Shown here: piece after piece, positions 1 through 11,761 of the stretch
Layout of the letters: every line of letters begins with the position of its first letter
Numbering within the stretch: the first letter of the stretch is position 1
NCBI GenBank assembly: GCA_021234155.1
Contig: JAJEKV010000037.1
Coordinates: forward strand, 372,001-436,000
Direction: 5' to 3'
DNA: 64,000 nucleotides
Source: Isoetes taiwanensis
Taxonomy: Eukaryota; Streptophyta; Lycopodiopsida; Isoetales; Isoetaceae
Made by a program: the position numbers and the translations under genes
Notes under the pieces: generated by a model
The model's input: only the letters and a program-made list of their open reading frames with translations
Databases searched by the model: none
What the model was told of the DNA's origin: nothing

Positions 1-419
1 ACATCATCAAACCATGCCTTTTCTTTGCTCATTAATAGAGCATGCTTCCAAATTTGATTCTCATCCATCTACGCAAAGTCATTTGGGCTAACAAAGAGGT
101 TTTATGTTCAAGTCTCTCTTGGGACATTTAGCAGATCATCATATACCCCTATGGGATGTTGCCATGTGGTATAACCTGGTATGACGTAAAGTACTATCTA
201 CCTATCTATCCATCTGTCTATGGACATATATAATGCATTTAAGTATCTGTTTCTCCCTCAATGAAGGCTTCAAGCAAAGTCCGAGACATTAGAAACCCAT
301 GTTTTACTTGATATTGCTTTCCGTTATATCATGTACATACATCGTTATATACATACATCAAGAAAGGTACGGATAACTACACAAGTACCTTCTCATATGA
401 TATAAGGACTGCCTCTTTG

Positions 420-720
420 TAAATGTTCTGGAATCGATAATTTGCCATTCTTTTTCAAACCTTAGCTCTTTGCACTTTATCAAATGCCTTATTAAAATCA
501 ACAAAAAAGTACATAAACTGGTGTTTTTATGCCTCGTACTGAGTCAAAGATGGTTTTCAAATCAAGCAAGTGGTCTATAGTAGATCTATCATGTCTAAAA
601 CCAGCTTGAGATTCTGCTCTTTTTCCATGTTTTTCAGTCCATCTGCTAATTTTTCTTTCTAAAATAGTTGCAAATAGCTTTGAGAAAATACTACTTACCA
701 CAAGGGTCCTGTAGATGTTC
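420..720 (-). pseudogene. LINE reverse transcriptase fragment
   Basis: A short minus-strand reading frame contains the reverse-transcriptase core motif around 'ESQAGFRHDRSTIDHLL', preceded by 'SKLFATILERKISRW'. This is the region between RT blocks 1 and 2 of plant non-LTR retrotransposons. Only about 65 codons are legible and both sides are lost, so this is a relic. The sequence differs clearly from the two larger LINE copies at 24-28 kb and 58-60 kb, so it comes from another LINE lineage. A TCTA-rich stretch near 200 could be an unrelated microsatellite. Confidence 0.7.
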
Positions 721-1934
721 GCCTATGTCACCTTGTCATTGGATCGCTTCTGTATATTGGAACCACTCTATTCAGTTGCCAAGCTTGGGGGATCCCTTCT
801 TTCATGGCTGTCATAAATATTCTTGCATTATAATACTCTCCTCTACCCATTTCAAGTCTTGAAATTTGATATTCTTACACAATGTAAATGTACCCTCTGG
901 GGGAGGGGGAAGGGGAGGAGGAGGAGCCTTTACATCATGCCACATTGGCAACATCCGCATCCAATTAGAAGCACCTTGACTAGTAAATCTGATACCCTTG
1001 CACATCAATGTACTATCAGAGGAGAGGAGGAAGAGGAGTTTTTATGCCATGCCATATTCGTGGCATTTGATCGCAGCATTCGATCGGGCATATCACACAC
1101 ACCAGCACCAACATTGTTTTGTTGGGTCCTGCCTCAACCAGCTTACATCTGCCCCAACAACAGACACTTATATCGTACGCGACTTTGAGCGGTCTCGAAT
1201 TTGAGACATATTGTTTTAGAACTAGTCCGTTACACCTAGACTCCACATTTAGAGATGAGTCCCATTCTCACCTTGAAAGGCATTTTGCCCTTAAAATTGG
1301 GGCTTAGGGACGTTTTCATTGATTCTTGGCAGTTATGGGTTTCTTTTTAGTGAAAGAATTTCGAGCTATTCATGAGTAAATTGGTAGCTTGAGAAGCCAA
1401 TGGGAATAAACCAATGCAAGATGCAAAATTGGAGCTCAGATCAGGTGGAGATTTGATGCTCAAGGACACCGAAGACACTCTCTAGGTTGGTGCTGTTGCC
1501 CAAGGGGGATTCACCTTTGGGTGCTATACAATGTGCCTGAAAGACTCGCGGGGGTTTTTTCGACCCATTTCCACATGTATATGTACGAGTGGTTTTGGGG
1601 GAGGGGGGATTTTGGCCACTACTTGAGGTAAATTTTGTATAAAAGGGGTCGAAAAAACATATATGGGGTCTTTTTGGCCACCCTCTGCATGCACACGACA
1701 TACCCCTTTTGTATAGGTGCATCCCCAAGGTTGTTGCCTGGGTTTCATCCACGAATTTTGTAGAGAGTTATTTAGCGAGGCTTGACAGTGTCGTTTTGGC
1801 AGCCAAGGAGTCACAAATCTATACTACCAGCTTTTCCTACTACGTACAAGATAGAAATCTAATTTGGGTATGAGACCCACACCGATGGAGCAATTAACTT
1901 CGTTATTGTTTATTCCCATTTATCCTTTCCATAC
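721..1934. other. unassigned stretch
   Basis: No gene is recognised here. There are a few G-rich or GGA-rich patches (around 895-935 and 1018-1040). The reading frames on both strands are short, overlap one another and show no known motif. Confidence 0.4.
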
Positions 1935-2093
1935 CGTAATGTTCGGGCAGAGGCTATTTCGCCTAATTACAGACCCAAATTATCTCTGATAATGGCCTCC
2001 TCTCTTGGCCTCTATAAAATTGCAATGATTCTGAAGAAATCGTTGCTTGTTCCGCTCCAATAAGCTAAATAGCCTCTGCCCCGAAGCATTACG
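1935..2093. repeat. short inverted-repeat element with TAATG...CATTA ends
   Basis: The left end begins CGTAATGTTCGGGCAGAGG and the right end is its reverse complement with two one-base gaps (2067-2093). The arms of about 26 bp enclose roughly 105 bp with no coding sequence. The terminal CGTAATG...CATTACG pattern recurs in larger elements at 41.85-42.66 kb and 42.75-43.75 kb, so this may be a miniature member of that group. Confidence 0.6.
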
Positions 2094-2100
2094 TTAGAGA

Positions 2101-2183
2101 ATGTGCCAGGGCAGGCAATTTCACCTGGCTCGGACCTTGGCTCGCCAGGCCCTTACCAGGCGAAATTGCCTGCCCTGGCACAT
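2101..2183. repeat. perfect-arm hairpin element
   Basis: Two arms of 22 bp starting ATGTGCCAGGGCAGGCAATT are exactly inverted (2101-2122 and 2162-2183). The pairing continues six more bases inward with one mismatch, leaving a short loop. The right end reads ...CATTAC, again resembling the TAATG...CATTA element group, and it lies 7 bp from the preceding element. It would fold into a very stable hairpin as DNA or RNA. Confidence 0.7.
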
Positions 2184-2707
2184 TACCTATATCTTAAATT
2201 AAATCTGGATGGCCAATTGAAGGTGTACTCCTGGAGGAGCACATCTCACCAGCGGGAAATGGTTCAAGATAGCTCATGAAAGTGTTTATAAGCATAATAG
2301 ACACAGAATTCGGTAGCAAATAGAGGCCTATGACGAGCATGTTAGGTTATTTGAAGGAGGTGGTCATCCACTGAAAACTCTGAACTGCTTTGCAAATCCG
2401 ATGTATCAAGAGCCACAATGTAGATGCTACTGGTTCGTGAACATGAATTTGCCCCTACAATTTATCTTTATCATATACGATATATTAAAAGAAAGGGAAA
2501 GAATATTTAATACACATGTATTTATGCATCATTATCATCTTACATATTAAAATAAACCTCATTTTAATCGAAATGAAGTAGGAAATAAAACATTGGGATA
2601 GGTTATTTGAGAGAGGCACCCCACTCGAGATTTTTCTGGTTACGTTTGGTCTTCCAGGATGACACGATTGTCAAGATGAACACTAACGAATAGACTTGCT
2701 AATATAT

Positions 2708-3066
2708 CTAGAATGGGCCGGGGATCCCGGAGGAGGGGATCCACGTGCTCATGCCCGAGGATCCCAAAGGGCAGGATCATCACGGCAGATAACTTCCGCC
2801 GTTAACAGCCACCGATTGTGGGGATCCCGAAGGATGGGATCGCCTAGGTGATCCCGGAGGCCGGGATCTCTGAGGCGCGGACGGCCGCGATGGCACGGGG
2901 GTTTGGACGGCGGGGATGGACCGGGCCGACGTGGCGTGTGTCGTACGTCAGAACGGGGTCTCCCCAACGGACCCCGTCGAGAGTGGCCCGGGATCCCAAA
3001 GGACGGGATCTTTATCTCCGGGATCATCGAATCGAGGGTAAAAGTATCCTGAGCCGCACCTAGAAT
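2708..3066. mobile_element. GGGATCC-rich foldback/MITE-like element, copy 1
   Basis: This is a GC-rich island in AT-rich surroundings, built of repeated GGGATCCCGGAGG-type units in both orientations. It is flanked by the 7-bp direct repeat CTAGAAT (2708-2714 and 3060-3066), a candidate target-site duplication. The inner right end (GGTAAAAGTATCC) resembles the right end of the related element at 6.65-7.09 kb. Open frames across it on both strands are by-products of high GC content. The superfamily is not determined; a 7-8 bp duplication would suit hAT- or Mutator-like insertion. Confidence 0.6.
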
Positions 3067-3994
3067 ACCTGCAATATGATGAGAAGCTATTCCTCCGGGA
3101 ATGAAGGGGTCCAAACAATGAAGACGCGAATAGATTTGGATGAGAAGCAATATAGAATAGGCTAAATTTTATACCTGAGTACTCAGTTTGATAACCCGCT
3201 ATCAATTCTTTCTCCGCTTTTATTCCTGAGTATGATTTTATTCCTCAGTACTCGGTTTGATAACCTGCTATCAATTCTTCCTCTGCTTCTGGTGAATTAA
3301 AAGGCAATCTTTCACATGCTATCAATTCTTCCTTTGCTTCTAATAAATTAAAGGCAATCTTTCACAGACAGAACCTAAAGGTTGACGCCACAAATACCAT
3401 AATTTAGTTAGGAGTTTGCCTGTTAAGAAAGACTTTGTTTTATAAGGATTCATGATGTTTTGGATAGCAATCAACATAATGATGAAAAACAAATTCATTA
3501 TTTTTTTGCAAATCCGTCCCTTCTTTCTTTTCTTCAATGGAATCTCCATGAACCAAGACAACTTACCAGAATTAGGTTCCTAAGCACTTTCCATTTGACC
3601 AGAACTGTGCATAATTTAACTGCATAATTTAACTGTAGCTAGAGTGTTCATGAGTTGTGAGGTAAAAAAATATGGCATTACAGTACAAAACAAATTCTCT
3701 TAAATCACATGCGACCCCAGAGCAATTTCTGTTTAATGTGAAAAGTAGTGCAAAGGCTCCCCAAATGTCGGGTATAGATCTTCCACTAATATGGGAGTTT
3801 GAGGCATTTATTGCTTGATTGAACCACATATATGGTTTGAAAATAATAGATTCAAGAATAGATTCGTCAAATTCATCATAGAATTAAGTGAATGCCATTT
3901 TCTATGCTTGAAGTTCTATATCAAAGTATCATGCAAGCAAGAAGCTATAATAGCACATTTACATTCTCAAGCCTGGAAACCTCTTTATGTGTAG
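3067..3994. other. unassigned stretch with short direct repeats
   Basis: Between 3178 and 3365 the phrase GCTATCAATTCTT occurs three times in a degenerate tandem arrangement, with shared AGGCAATCTTTCACA tails. No exon for the N-terminal membrane domain of the downstream ABC transporter is recognised here. If such exons exist they lie upstream of the window. Confidence 0.4.
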
Positions 3995-6900
3995 GTCGCA
4001 TCCTTTACAGGTGAAAAGAAAGCAGTTGAGCAATATGATCGAGCACTCAAAAAGGCATATAAATCCAATTTGTACCAGGGCCTTGCTTCAGGGCTAGCTC
4101 TAGGAATTATGTTCATGATATTCTTTGCTGGATATGCTTTGGCTCTTTGGTATGGCTCCAAACTTATCATGAACAACCATGGCTACACCGGAGGGAAGGT
4201 TATCAACATCATAATAGTTGTTCTCTTAGGAAGCATGTAAATGACACTTCCTCGAAATGTTAACGATCTTATATTACTTCTATCAGAAAATAACTGTCCA
4301 TTTCATTCCCTATGCAGGTCATTAGGCCAATCTTCACCATGCTTAGCGGCATTTTCTGCTGGTCAAGCTGCAGCATACAACATATTTGCAGTTATTCATC
4401 GTGTTCCTCCTATTGACATATATGACTCTAAAGGATTGACGATTGAGAATTTTGAAGGCTCTATAGAACTTCAAAATGTTGACTTCGCCTATCCAGCACG
4501 GCCTGATGTGCTAGTCTTCAAACAGTTTTGTCTTGAAATACCTTCAGGTATTACTGCAGCACTAGTTGGCGAAAGTGGAAGTGGTAAATCCACAGTGATT
4601 AGACTGATAAATAGATTTTATGATCCTCAAAGCGGGGAAGTCATGCTGGATGGTATCAACATTAAAAAGTTACAGCTGAAATGGACCAGACAACAAATCG
4701 GTCTTGTAAGTCAGGAGCCAATCTTGTTCAATATGTCAATTAAAGAGAACATCGCTTACGGTAACGAAAACGCAACGCTTGATGAAATAAAAGCTGCCGC
4801 CAGTCTTGCTAATGCTGCCAATTTCATTCATGTATTGCCTCAGGTAAGACATTCACCTCTGCACGCTACTAAAATTGGTTACCTACAACGCATAATGTTT
4901 TTTTCATTTTTTTCGCATCAGGGATATGATACTGAAGTTGGTCAAAGTGGATCAAAGATTTCTGGAGGTCAAAAGCAACGTATTGCAATTGCCAGAGCAA
5001 TGTTAAAAAATCCAAAGATACTTCTCTTGGATGAAGCTACTAGTGCACTGGATACTGCATCTGAAAGACTTGTTCAGGAAGCCCTTGATCGAATAGTGGT
5101 CAATCATACTACTGTGGTGGTTGCACATAGATTATCTACTATCAAGAATGCAAATTTAATTGCTGTCGTACAGAATGGGACGGTAGTTGAGAAAGGTTAT
5201 CTACTGACATGCTACGAAATAGTATGGAAATTTCAGCAATACTAAACATTTATTAAAAATTACAGGGACACATAACGAACTGTTGAAAAATACGCATGGT
5301 GCTTATTCTCATCTAGCTCGTCTACAGGAAACGCACAAAGGCAAGAAAATCCACTTTGATCCAAATGTAAAAGAGCAAGAACCAACAATATTAAGAGAAC
5401 GTAGTAGAAGCTCACCTCCAGATAGCAGACAACAAGCCGAACCTTCGAAGATAAAAGAAGACATTGAAGCAGCCGTGCCCAAAGAAACTTCTATATTTCG
5501 TATTGCAAGCCTAAATAAACCAGAGACTCCGGTGGCTCTGTTGGGCTCTTTGGCAGCCATTACAAATGGCATAATTTTCCCTGTATATGGATTATTGTTA
5601 TCAAGTATGATTGCTACCTTTTATCAAACTAATCATCACAAGCTGCGAAAAGATGCAGATTTCTGGGCTATGATGTTTGTTTTCCTGGGTCTGGTAATGC
5701 TTGTGGCCGCGCCCTTGCAAAGTTACTGTTTTGCTATTGTCGGCAGCAAACTGGTTCGTCGTATTAGAAAGATGGTCTTTGCCAATGTAGTCCGTCAGGA
5801 GATCTCCTGGTTCGACAATTCTGCAAATTCAAGGTCTGCTTTAGGGTTTAGGGATTTTTGTTTTTGTTTCTCCATTAAAAAAAAAAAAAAATTATTCAAC
5901 CTTTTAAATATGGCAATGCAGTGGTGCCATTTCTGCCCGACTTTCCACAGATGCAATAAGCGTCCGCACTATGGTTGGAGACTCGTTGTCACTTGTGGTG
6001 CAAAATATAGCAACTGCTGTTGCTGGGCTACTCATTGCATTCACAGCAAGTTGGCAGCTCTCGCTTATATTCATTTCAATGGGCCCTCTTATGAGTGTCC
6101 AGGGTCTTGTTCAAGTGAAAATGGTCACAGGATTTAGTGGAGACTCTAAGGTAATTACATTTCCCATGTTCCTTATATGTCATAAATTCTCTCTTCCTTC
6201 CATAGATTATTTGGTCTTCGTGAATTCTCTCTCTAGAAGGAGATAAGAGTGTTTAAAAGTTTTTCCATTGCCTTTGGATATACAAAGATTATATCTCTAG
6301 CCATTTTTATTGCAGATAAAATATGAAGAAGCTACTCAAATTGCAACTGATGCGGTGAGTAATATTCGAACTGTTGCATCATTTTGTGCAGAGGAAAAGG
6401 TGCTTAAGTTATATGAAAGAAGATCTGATATCCCACTAAGGAATGGCTTGCGCACTGCCATTGTTAGCGGAGTTGGAATGGCAATTTCTACTATCATCCA
6501 ATTTGGATCACAATCGCTCATATTTTGGTATGGTGCCCAAATGGTGCATGATGGGAAGACAACATTCAAAGCCGTTCTCAAAGTAAGATTGCATTTTTTT
6601 TCCCCTTTTTTTCAATTATAGGGATTGGTAAAAGTAGTTGGTATAAAGTCGAAAATGGCTCGGATAATCTTACCCTGGATTGGGGGATCCCGGAGGTGTG
6701 ATCCTGGAGGACGGGATCCCGGAGGACAGGATCCCACCATTAACTGTGCAAAAGGTGACTGCGCAGTTTAGGGCCATTTTTTGGCCAGATTTTTGCTTGC
6801 TGATAGCAGCGGTGCTGCCCTCTCTTCCTCCTTGGCATCAAACTACAGCTCTTCTCAAGCCCATTCCGACCAACCTCGCACAAACCCCAGCCGATTCCGT

Positions 6901-8936
6901 GGAGGATCGGCCAAGAAAAAAGCATTAGAAAACTTGGCTGATTTTCGCTATAAGGGGCTTTTTTTTTTTCGCAGTTACTGCGCAGTAAGGGGATCCCGCC
7001 CTCCGGGATCACACGCCCTCTGGGGATGTCATCCTCCGGGATCACACCTCCGGGATCCCCCAATCCAGGGTAAGATTATCCTACATCGTCGAAAACTTGG
7101 TTGGAGGTGGCATAGAATAGCATATTCTTGTTATGCCTACATAAATGCGGCAAGTTATTAGTGAATAAGGGTTATTGGGGAGGGGGGTTGTTGTTTAATG
7201 TTCATTTTAAACCTAGAAAAAGAGCATAAAATGTTTGGGAGAAGGGAAGGTAGAGGCAGACCAACTAGTTTAGGAATATGGAGGGCTTTTAATGTCTCTA
7301 GGAAGAGGAGGATGGCATATCTAACGTCTGTTGGAGATTATTTTAGTCATGTGAACCAATGAACTAACTCTCGGCCATTGGACCAACATCTACAAAGACA
7401 TAATGGACTATATACATGCACAAGCTATAGGATTGTAAACTTTCAATCTCAAAGAATAGTATCTCAAAGTAGTAATACCCATTTGGTTTGATAAACCAAA
7501 CAATGAAGTATCCACATGCAACATACTTAACCAGGCGTCAACCTCCATACAAACAAGACCACCAGAGCCTAACCATCGTGATCTGAGCGTAATTTCTATT
7601 TTTATCATGATCTTCTAATGTATTTGAAATCCATTGCTATGTCCGCACTTCCAATGATAAGATCAGTAGCAATGTATAACGTAGTAGTAGCATATAGTTG
7701 TTGTTGATGATATACTCGCATCCCAATCAACACCACTATACGAGGGACATGCAAACTACATCTCAATCCAATACAATATACAACCTTGAGTATAGTATAC
7801 ATAGCAATATACTTTATGTCAGTGTAATCTGAGTAGATGTCATATTCTATGTAACGCTCCTCTTATTCCTCTTTTAGGTTTCCAATGGCTATACTTATTT
7901 CTTCAACTTCTTGGTAGTACTCACTATATGGTTCATTTTGTAATCTTTTACAGGTTTTCTTTGCAATCATGTTATCAGCTTTCTCAATTTCACAGACAAT
8001 TGGAATGACACCTGATGTATCAAAAGCTAAAGCATCCATCAATTCTATTTTTGCAATGTTGGATAAAAAGTCTAGCATTGATTCAACCAATAACGTAGTC
8101 GGTAAAGTACTTGATACAGTAAGAGGTGATATCGACATCCAGCATGTCAACTTCAGATATCCCACTCGCCCAGACGTGCAAATATTTCAGGACCTTTCCT
8201 TATTTATACAAGCAGGAAAAGTATGCTCTCAATTAATGTGTAGTTATTTTATTATTAATAATATCATAATATTCATATTTGGATCGTACTTTTGTTTCAG
8301 AATATAGCTCTTGTAGGCGAAAGCGGTAGTGGAAAGTCAACCATCATTGCTTTAATAGAACGCTTTTATGATCCAAATTCAGGACAAATATTTCTTGACG
8401 GTGTGGATATTAAAGAACTGAAGCTTCGATGGCTTCGCCAACAAATTGGACTTGTAAGTCAAGAACCTATATTGTTTAGTGGAACCATCAAATCAAACAT
8501 AGCATATGGGAAAGAAGGGTTATTGACAGATGATGAAATTTATAGAGCTGCAGAGATTGCTAATGCAAATAACTTCGTCATGACGTTACCAAATGGATAT
8601 GAAACAGAGGTGGGAGAAAGAGGTATACAACTATCTGGTGGTCAAAAACAACGCATTGCGATTGCTCGAGCCATAATAAAAAATCCAAAAGTCTTACTCC
8701 TAGACGAAGCAACAAGTGCTTTAGATGCAGAGTCAGAACGAGTTGTGCAAGATGCATTGGATCGTATCATGGTTGGTCGGTCAACTATTATAGTTGCTCA
8801 TAGGCTATCCACAATATTGAATGCAAGCATGATTATTGTCTTAAAAAATGGAGTTGTCGTTGAGAAAGGTACTCATAGTGATCTCGTTAGGATTGATGGT
8901 GGCACTTATTCCTCACTTGTAAAATTACATAATTGA
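3995..8936 (+). CDS. ABC transporter B family (P-glycoprotein/MDR type), 5' incomplete
   Basis: Full-size ABCB proteins are plasma-membrane pumps of layout TMD1-NBD1-TMD2-NBD2 that move auxin, lipids or xenobiotics using ATP. Exons as read: 3995-4236, 4318-4843, 4922-5195, 5266-5833, 5922-6150, 6316-6582, 7954-8220, 8301-8936. Every junction keeps phase, giving about 1,002 residues. Visible are the end of TMD1 ([15 protein letters not shown]), NBD1 with Walker [10 protein letters not shown], signature ISGGQKQR and Walker [13 protein letters not shown], a charged linker, TMD2 ([17 protein letters not shown]), and NBD2 with [17 protein letters not shown] and [12 protein letters not shown]. The stop is TGA at 8934-8936. 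About 250 N-terminal residues (first TM helices) are missing. The first intact exon opens right after an acceptor AG, so more exons may lie beyond the window, or the gene is truncated. The 4844-4921 intron is open in frame, so retention would add 26 codons without a stop. The individual ABCB subtype cannot be fixed. Confidence 0.9.
6648..7095. mobile_element. GGGATCC foldback element, copy 2, inside an ABCB intron
   Basis: The left end starting GGATAATCTTACCCTGGATT (6661 on) is exactly inverted at the right end (to 7081). About 42 bp are perfectly matched, including GGGGGATCCCGGAGGTGTGATC. The interior holds further GGGATCCCGGAGG units. The 8-bp GTCGAAAA at 6648-6655 and 7088-7095 is a candidate target-site duplication. 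It lies in the 6583-7953 intron in a GC content unlike the flanking exons. The perfect arms imply a recent insertion or arm homogenisation. It carries no transposase, so it is non-autonomous. Confidence 0.75.
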
Positions 8937-9415
8937 TAGTCAATATAAATATATTTGTTCATGATATACTACTTACACATGTTAATATGCTCCCTAAGAT
9001 GCAAATTTTGTATCTGTTTACAATAGCATAAATGTTTAAACATGTAATTGCAATTGAATGCATATGAGGCTCTTGTTGTCTGTTAAGGGAAAAAATTATT
9101 AGCCATAAAGTGTTTTTGGCGTCTTATGATGGTTGTGGTTTTCTGTTTCAACATCCTTGCATAATGTATTTATATGTCGTAGACCATAGAACAAATGCTT
9201 TTCCAACCCCTTAATAATAACATCACACGTGTCTCCAGACTAAGGATAGGTTCCAGAAGTTTTTCCCAAAACTTCTGTATATATTTTTCCAAAAAAACAT
9301 ATTTTGAAATTATAGAACGTTTTTTCTGCAGTTTCATACCTTGACTGGAAAAAATATCTGGCGTGGAAGCGTATAATTTGAAATGCAAGCAACCATTCAA
9401 CAATTAAACGCTAAA
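8937..9415. other. 3' flank of the ABCB gene
   Basis: AT-rich sequence after the ABCB stop codon. It should hold the 3' UTR and poly(A) signal, but no single signal can be singled out with confidence. No other gene is seen. Confidence 0.35.
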
Positions 9416-9416
9416 T

Positions 9417-9642
9417 AGTGCGGCCGCAAAATTGCAACATGCGACCTCTAGTTGTCAATCATGGCCGCATTTTTCGCATTTGCGGACGCAACTTTTAAAT
9501 TATTTGCGACCACGATGTGTAGTTTGCAGCCACATTCATCAGAAACGGGTCCGTGTAGTGCGTATTCCAATGCCGCATATACGGTCGTGCCATTCCTTTT
9601 GCGGCTGTAAATGTGTCTGTTGCGGCCGCTACATTGTTTATA
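9417..9642. repeat. GCGGCCGC-bounded degenerate inverted-repeat element
   Basis: The stretch begins AGTGCGGCCGCAA and ends TTGCGGCCGCTA, so its ends are short imperfect inverted repeats. The inside is rich in scattered TGCGGC, TGCGAC and CGCATTTG words. It has no coding content and looks like a small MITE-type relic. Confidence 0.4.
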
Positions 9643-10777
9643 TAAGATGTGCGAACATGGCTTGTTTTTTAGTTGAAATTCTTGTTTTTTTACCTTCACT
9701 AAATAGTCCATTAAGGGCTGGCCTACAGTGTGCCATTAAGCGTGGGATACTTGACCCCATTAACTTAGTGGACAGGGTCAGTCAGTAGCTTCAATATTGA
9801 GCTCTACGCTACCTAGCATTACTGTAAGCTGCTCTGGTGGTGTTATATGGTGCATGGGCGTCGTTTTGATGATGCTTCGAGAGCACTTACCATTTTATGC
9901 CCTCGTTCCCAATAATATTGTGTATGAATGTCAGTATTAAATAGGGAGTTAGAGTATATGGCGGAGCACTCGAAGAATTTATGAGTGAAAAGGAAACCCG
10001 TACACTAAACCTTTTTAACGACTTGCTTTTAGACTCTGCTTAAAGACCTTTTTAAAGACTGTTTTAGACCTTCTTTCTGGACTAGAGTAGACTTGTTGAG
10101 GACCTGCTTGTAGCTAATGCTTGGTCAAACTTTTATAAGAGATAATAAAAACTTGGAGGGAACCTAGAATTTTGCATTCTAAAACAAATGGCGCAGACTA
10201 GTGTAAGCCCCATGACCATTAGATTGCTCCATCTTGTTCTACATGTGATGGATCGTACAAACGAGATTCATTGTTGAATCTCGAGTTAAGCCATAGGAAA
10301 GCTTAATTCTCCAAATTCGAATCTAAATTTTTAGCAGCCGGGTGTGTTTGAAGATCTGGCGAGCCAATTTCAGATCTTGAACTAGAGGAGAAGTTGATAT
10401 GTTTGAAGGAAGTAAAGATTCCTCCTAGGACCATTAGAAGGTTACTAAAAATTCCACTAGGGCATGGCAACACCTTGAATCCCATATTTCAGAAATCTTA
10501 GCACAGAAGGAGGATGCTCGAGGCCCTTTGCTGGAGGAAATTCTACTTGGGTGTGATACCCCTGTCTGACGCTTGGACAGATGGTTGAACATCTTAGATA
10601 GCTCCCAGGTGAAAGATCTACAGCTTGAAGCTAAAGTAAATAGGAATTGAAACATTTGCTCTTCGTTAACTCTTCATGTTTGACTTTGAACCTTGAACCT
10701 CTAAAAGTTTATTTAATGGCCACCATCATCAATTAGCACATGAGTTTCTTTGTATACTAAGTTTGGTTTCTAAACGT
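9643..10777. other. unassigned stretch
   Basis: No recognisable gene or element boundary. A frame around 10430-10640 (+) reads as protein-like for short runs but matches nothing known to me. Confidence 0.3.
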
Positions 10778-11030
10778 CCGTTTGGTTTAGGGCTCTCTCT
10801 ACATCTCTGTTTTATTTTTCTGTTTGATGTATCTAAACTGCCTCCTACAATAAGTTTGTTGACTCATTATAGGTGGCATTTTAGATACATTAAACAGGAA
10901 CATCAACATCCCATTTGGTTTAGGATTCTCTCTACATCTTTTTTTCTGTTTAATGTATCTAATGTGTCCCCCGCAATAAGTTTGTTGACTCATTTTAGGT
11001 GGTATTTTAGATACATTAAACATCAACATC
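10778..11030. repeat. tandem pair of foldback units, about 130 and 120 bp
   Basis: Unit 1 (10778-10910) and unit 2 (10911-11030) share a TTTGGTTTAGG start, TGTATCTAA, AATAAGTTTGTTGACTCATT, and a closing TTTAGATACATTAAAC followed by CATCAACATC. Within each unit the start-side TTTAATGTATCTAA-type word is the inverse of the closing TTTAGATACATTAAA word, so each unit can fold on itself. Apparent ORFs crossing both units on either strand are products of this repeat. Confidence 0.65.
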
Positions 11031-11241
11031 AGACTGGCATGAAATGGAAGCTCAGTTGCTTGCTAAGCTTCTCCTTAGTGCATAGTCAATGACATGTGGA
11101 CCTTTGATGAGGCCTTCTTTCCTTTGGACTCTATGGCAGAGCTATAGTGACCACTGCAAAAAGAAGGCCATGATGTCAGAGAGACAGATGCCATTGAAAT
11201 TGATTATGCGTGCATCGGTTGGTCCCCCAATTGTAAGGCAT

Positions 11242-11535
11242 GGGTCTAAGCACAAGGGTGGGGGGAGGGGGAGGGGGCACTTTTTGTGTCGGCGACACAT
11301 GGTGCGTGTGCTATGCTTTAAAAACTATTTTCTTTGTATTTTGAAAAAAATAATAAATTTTTTTTTTTTTTGATATTTTTCTCTAGCAGCATTCAAGTTT
11401 TGCCTTAGAATATAAATTTTTAGCCCAAACGAACTTCTAAAACAAAAAAAAAAGGTAAGAATAAAAAAAGATTTATTAGGGGGGTGCTGGCGCTATTCTT
11501 GGAGTGCGCGAAAATGCCCCCCAGCTACATGCGTA
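11242..11535. mobile_element. MITE-like element, family shared with 46.1-46.4 kb (decayed copy)
   Basis: A G-rich left end, the inner hairpin TGTGTCGGCGACACA, poly-T tracts and a C-rich right end (ATGCCCCCCAGC) occur in the same order as in the element at 46141-46422. The terminal inverted repeats are poorly preserved in this copy. The element is non-coding. Confidence 0.55.
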
Positions 11536-11761
11536 TACCCGCATGATGTTGCTTAAGATTGCCCCATTGCAGGGTAACTTCAGTTGACATTAATTGGCAT
11601 TTGACACTTCGAGTGGCAATTATACGTACCGAAGTTACGTCATAACACTTGCAATGGGCTGTCTTAAGTAGTACCATGGCTTGAGATTAGGTGGTCTTCT
11701 GATGTAAAAGTCGATGTTATCTCTCTTAGAAGGAGTTAGTTTTCCAATGCCTCTATTTTAC

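Noticed and set aside
811-1246. Four overlapping ORFs on both strands
   Set aside because: Mutually overlapping, rich in simple GGA/CCT repeats, no recognisable motif.
1441-1814. Two minus-strand ORFs of about 100 codons
   Set aside because: Overlap each other in different frames, no domain, no supporting context.
2749-3205. Overlapping open frames on both strands
   Set aside because: They lie in the GC-rich GGGATCC element and are made of its repeats; no domain and no codon signal.
10303-10655. Possible Gypsy gag on the plus strand
   Set aside because: Only a few protein-like runs; no retroviral Cys knuckle or conserved gag pattern.
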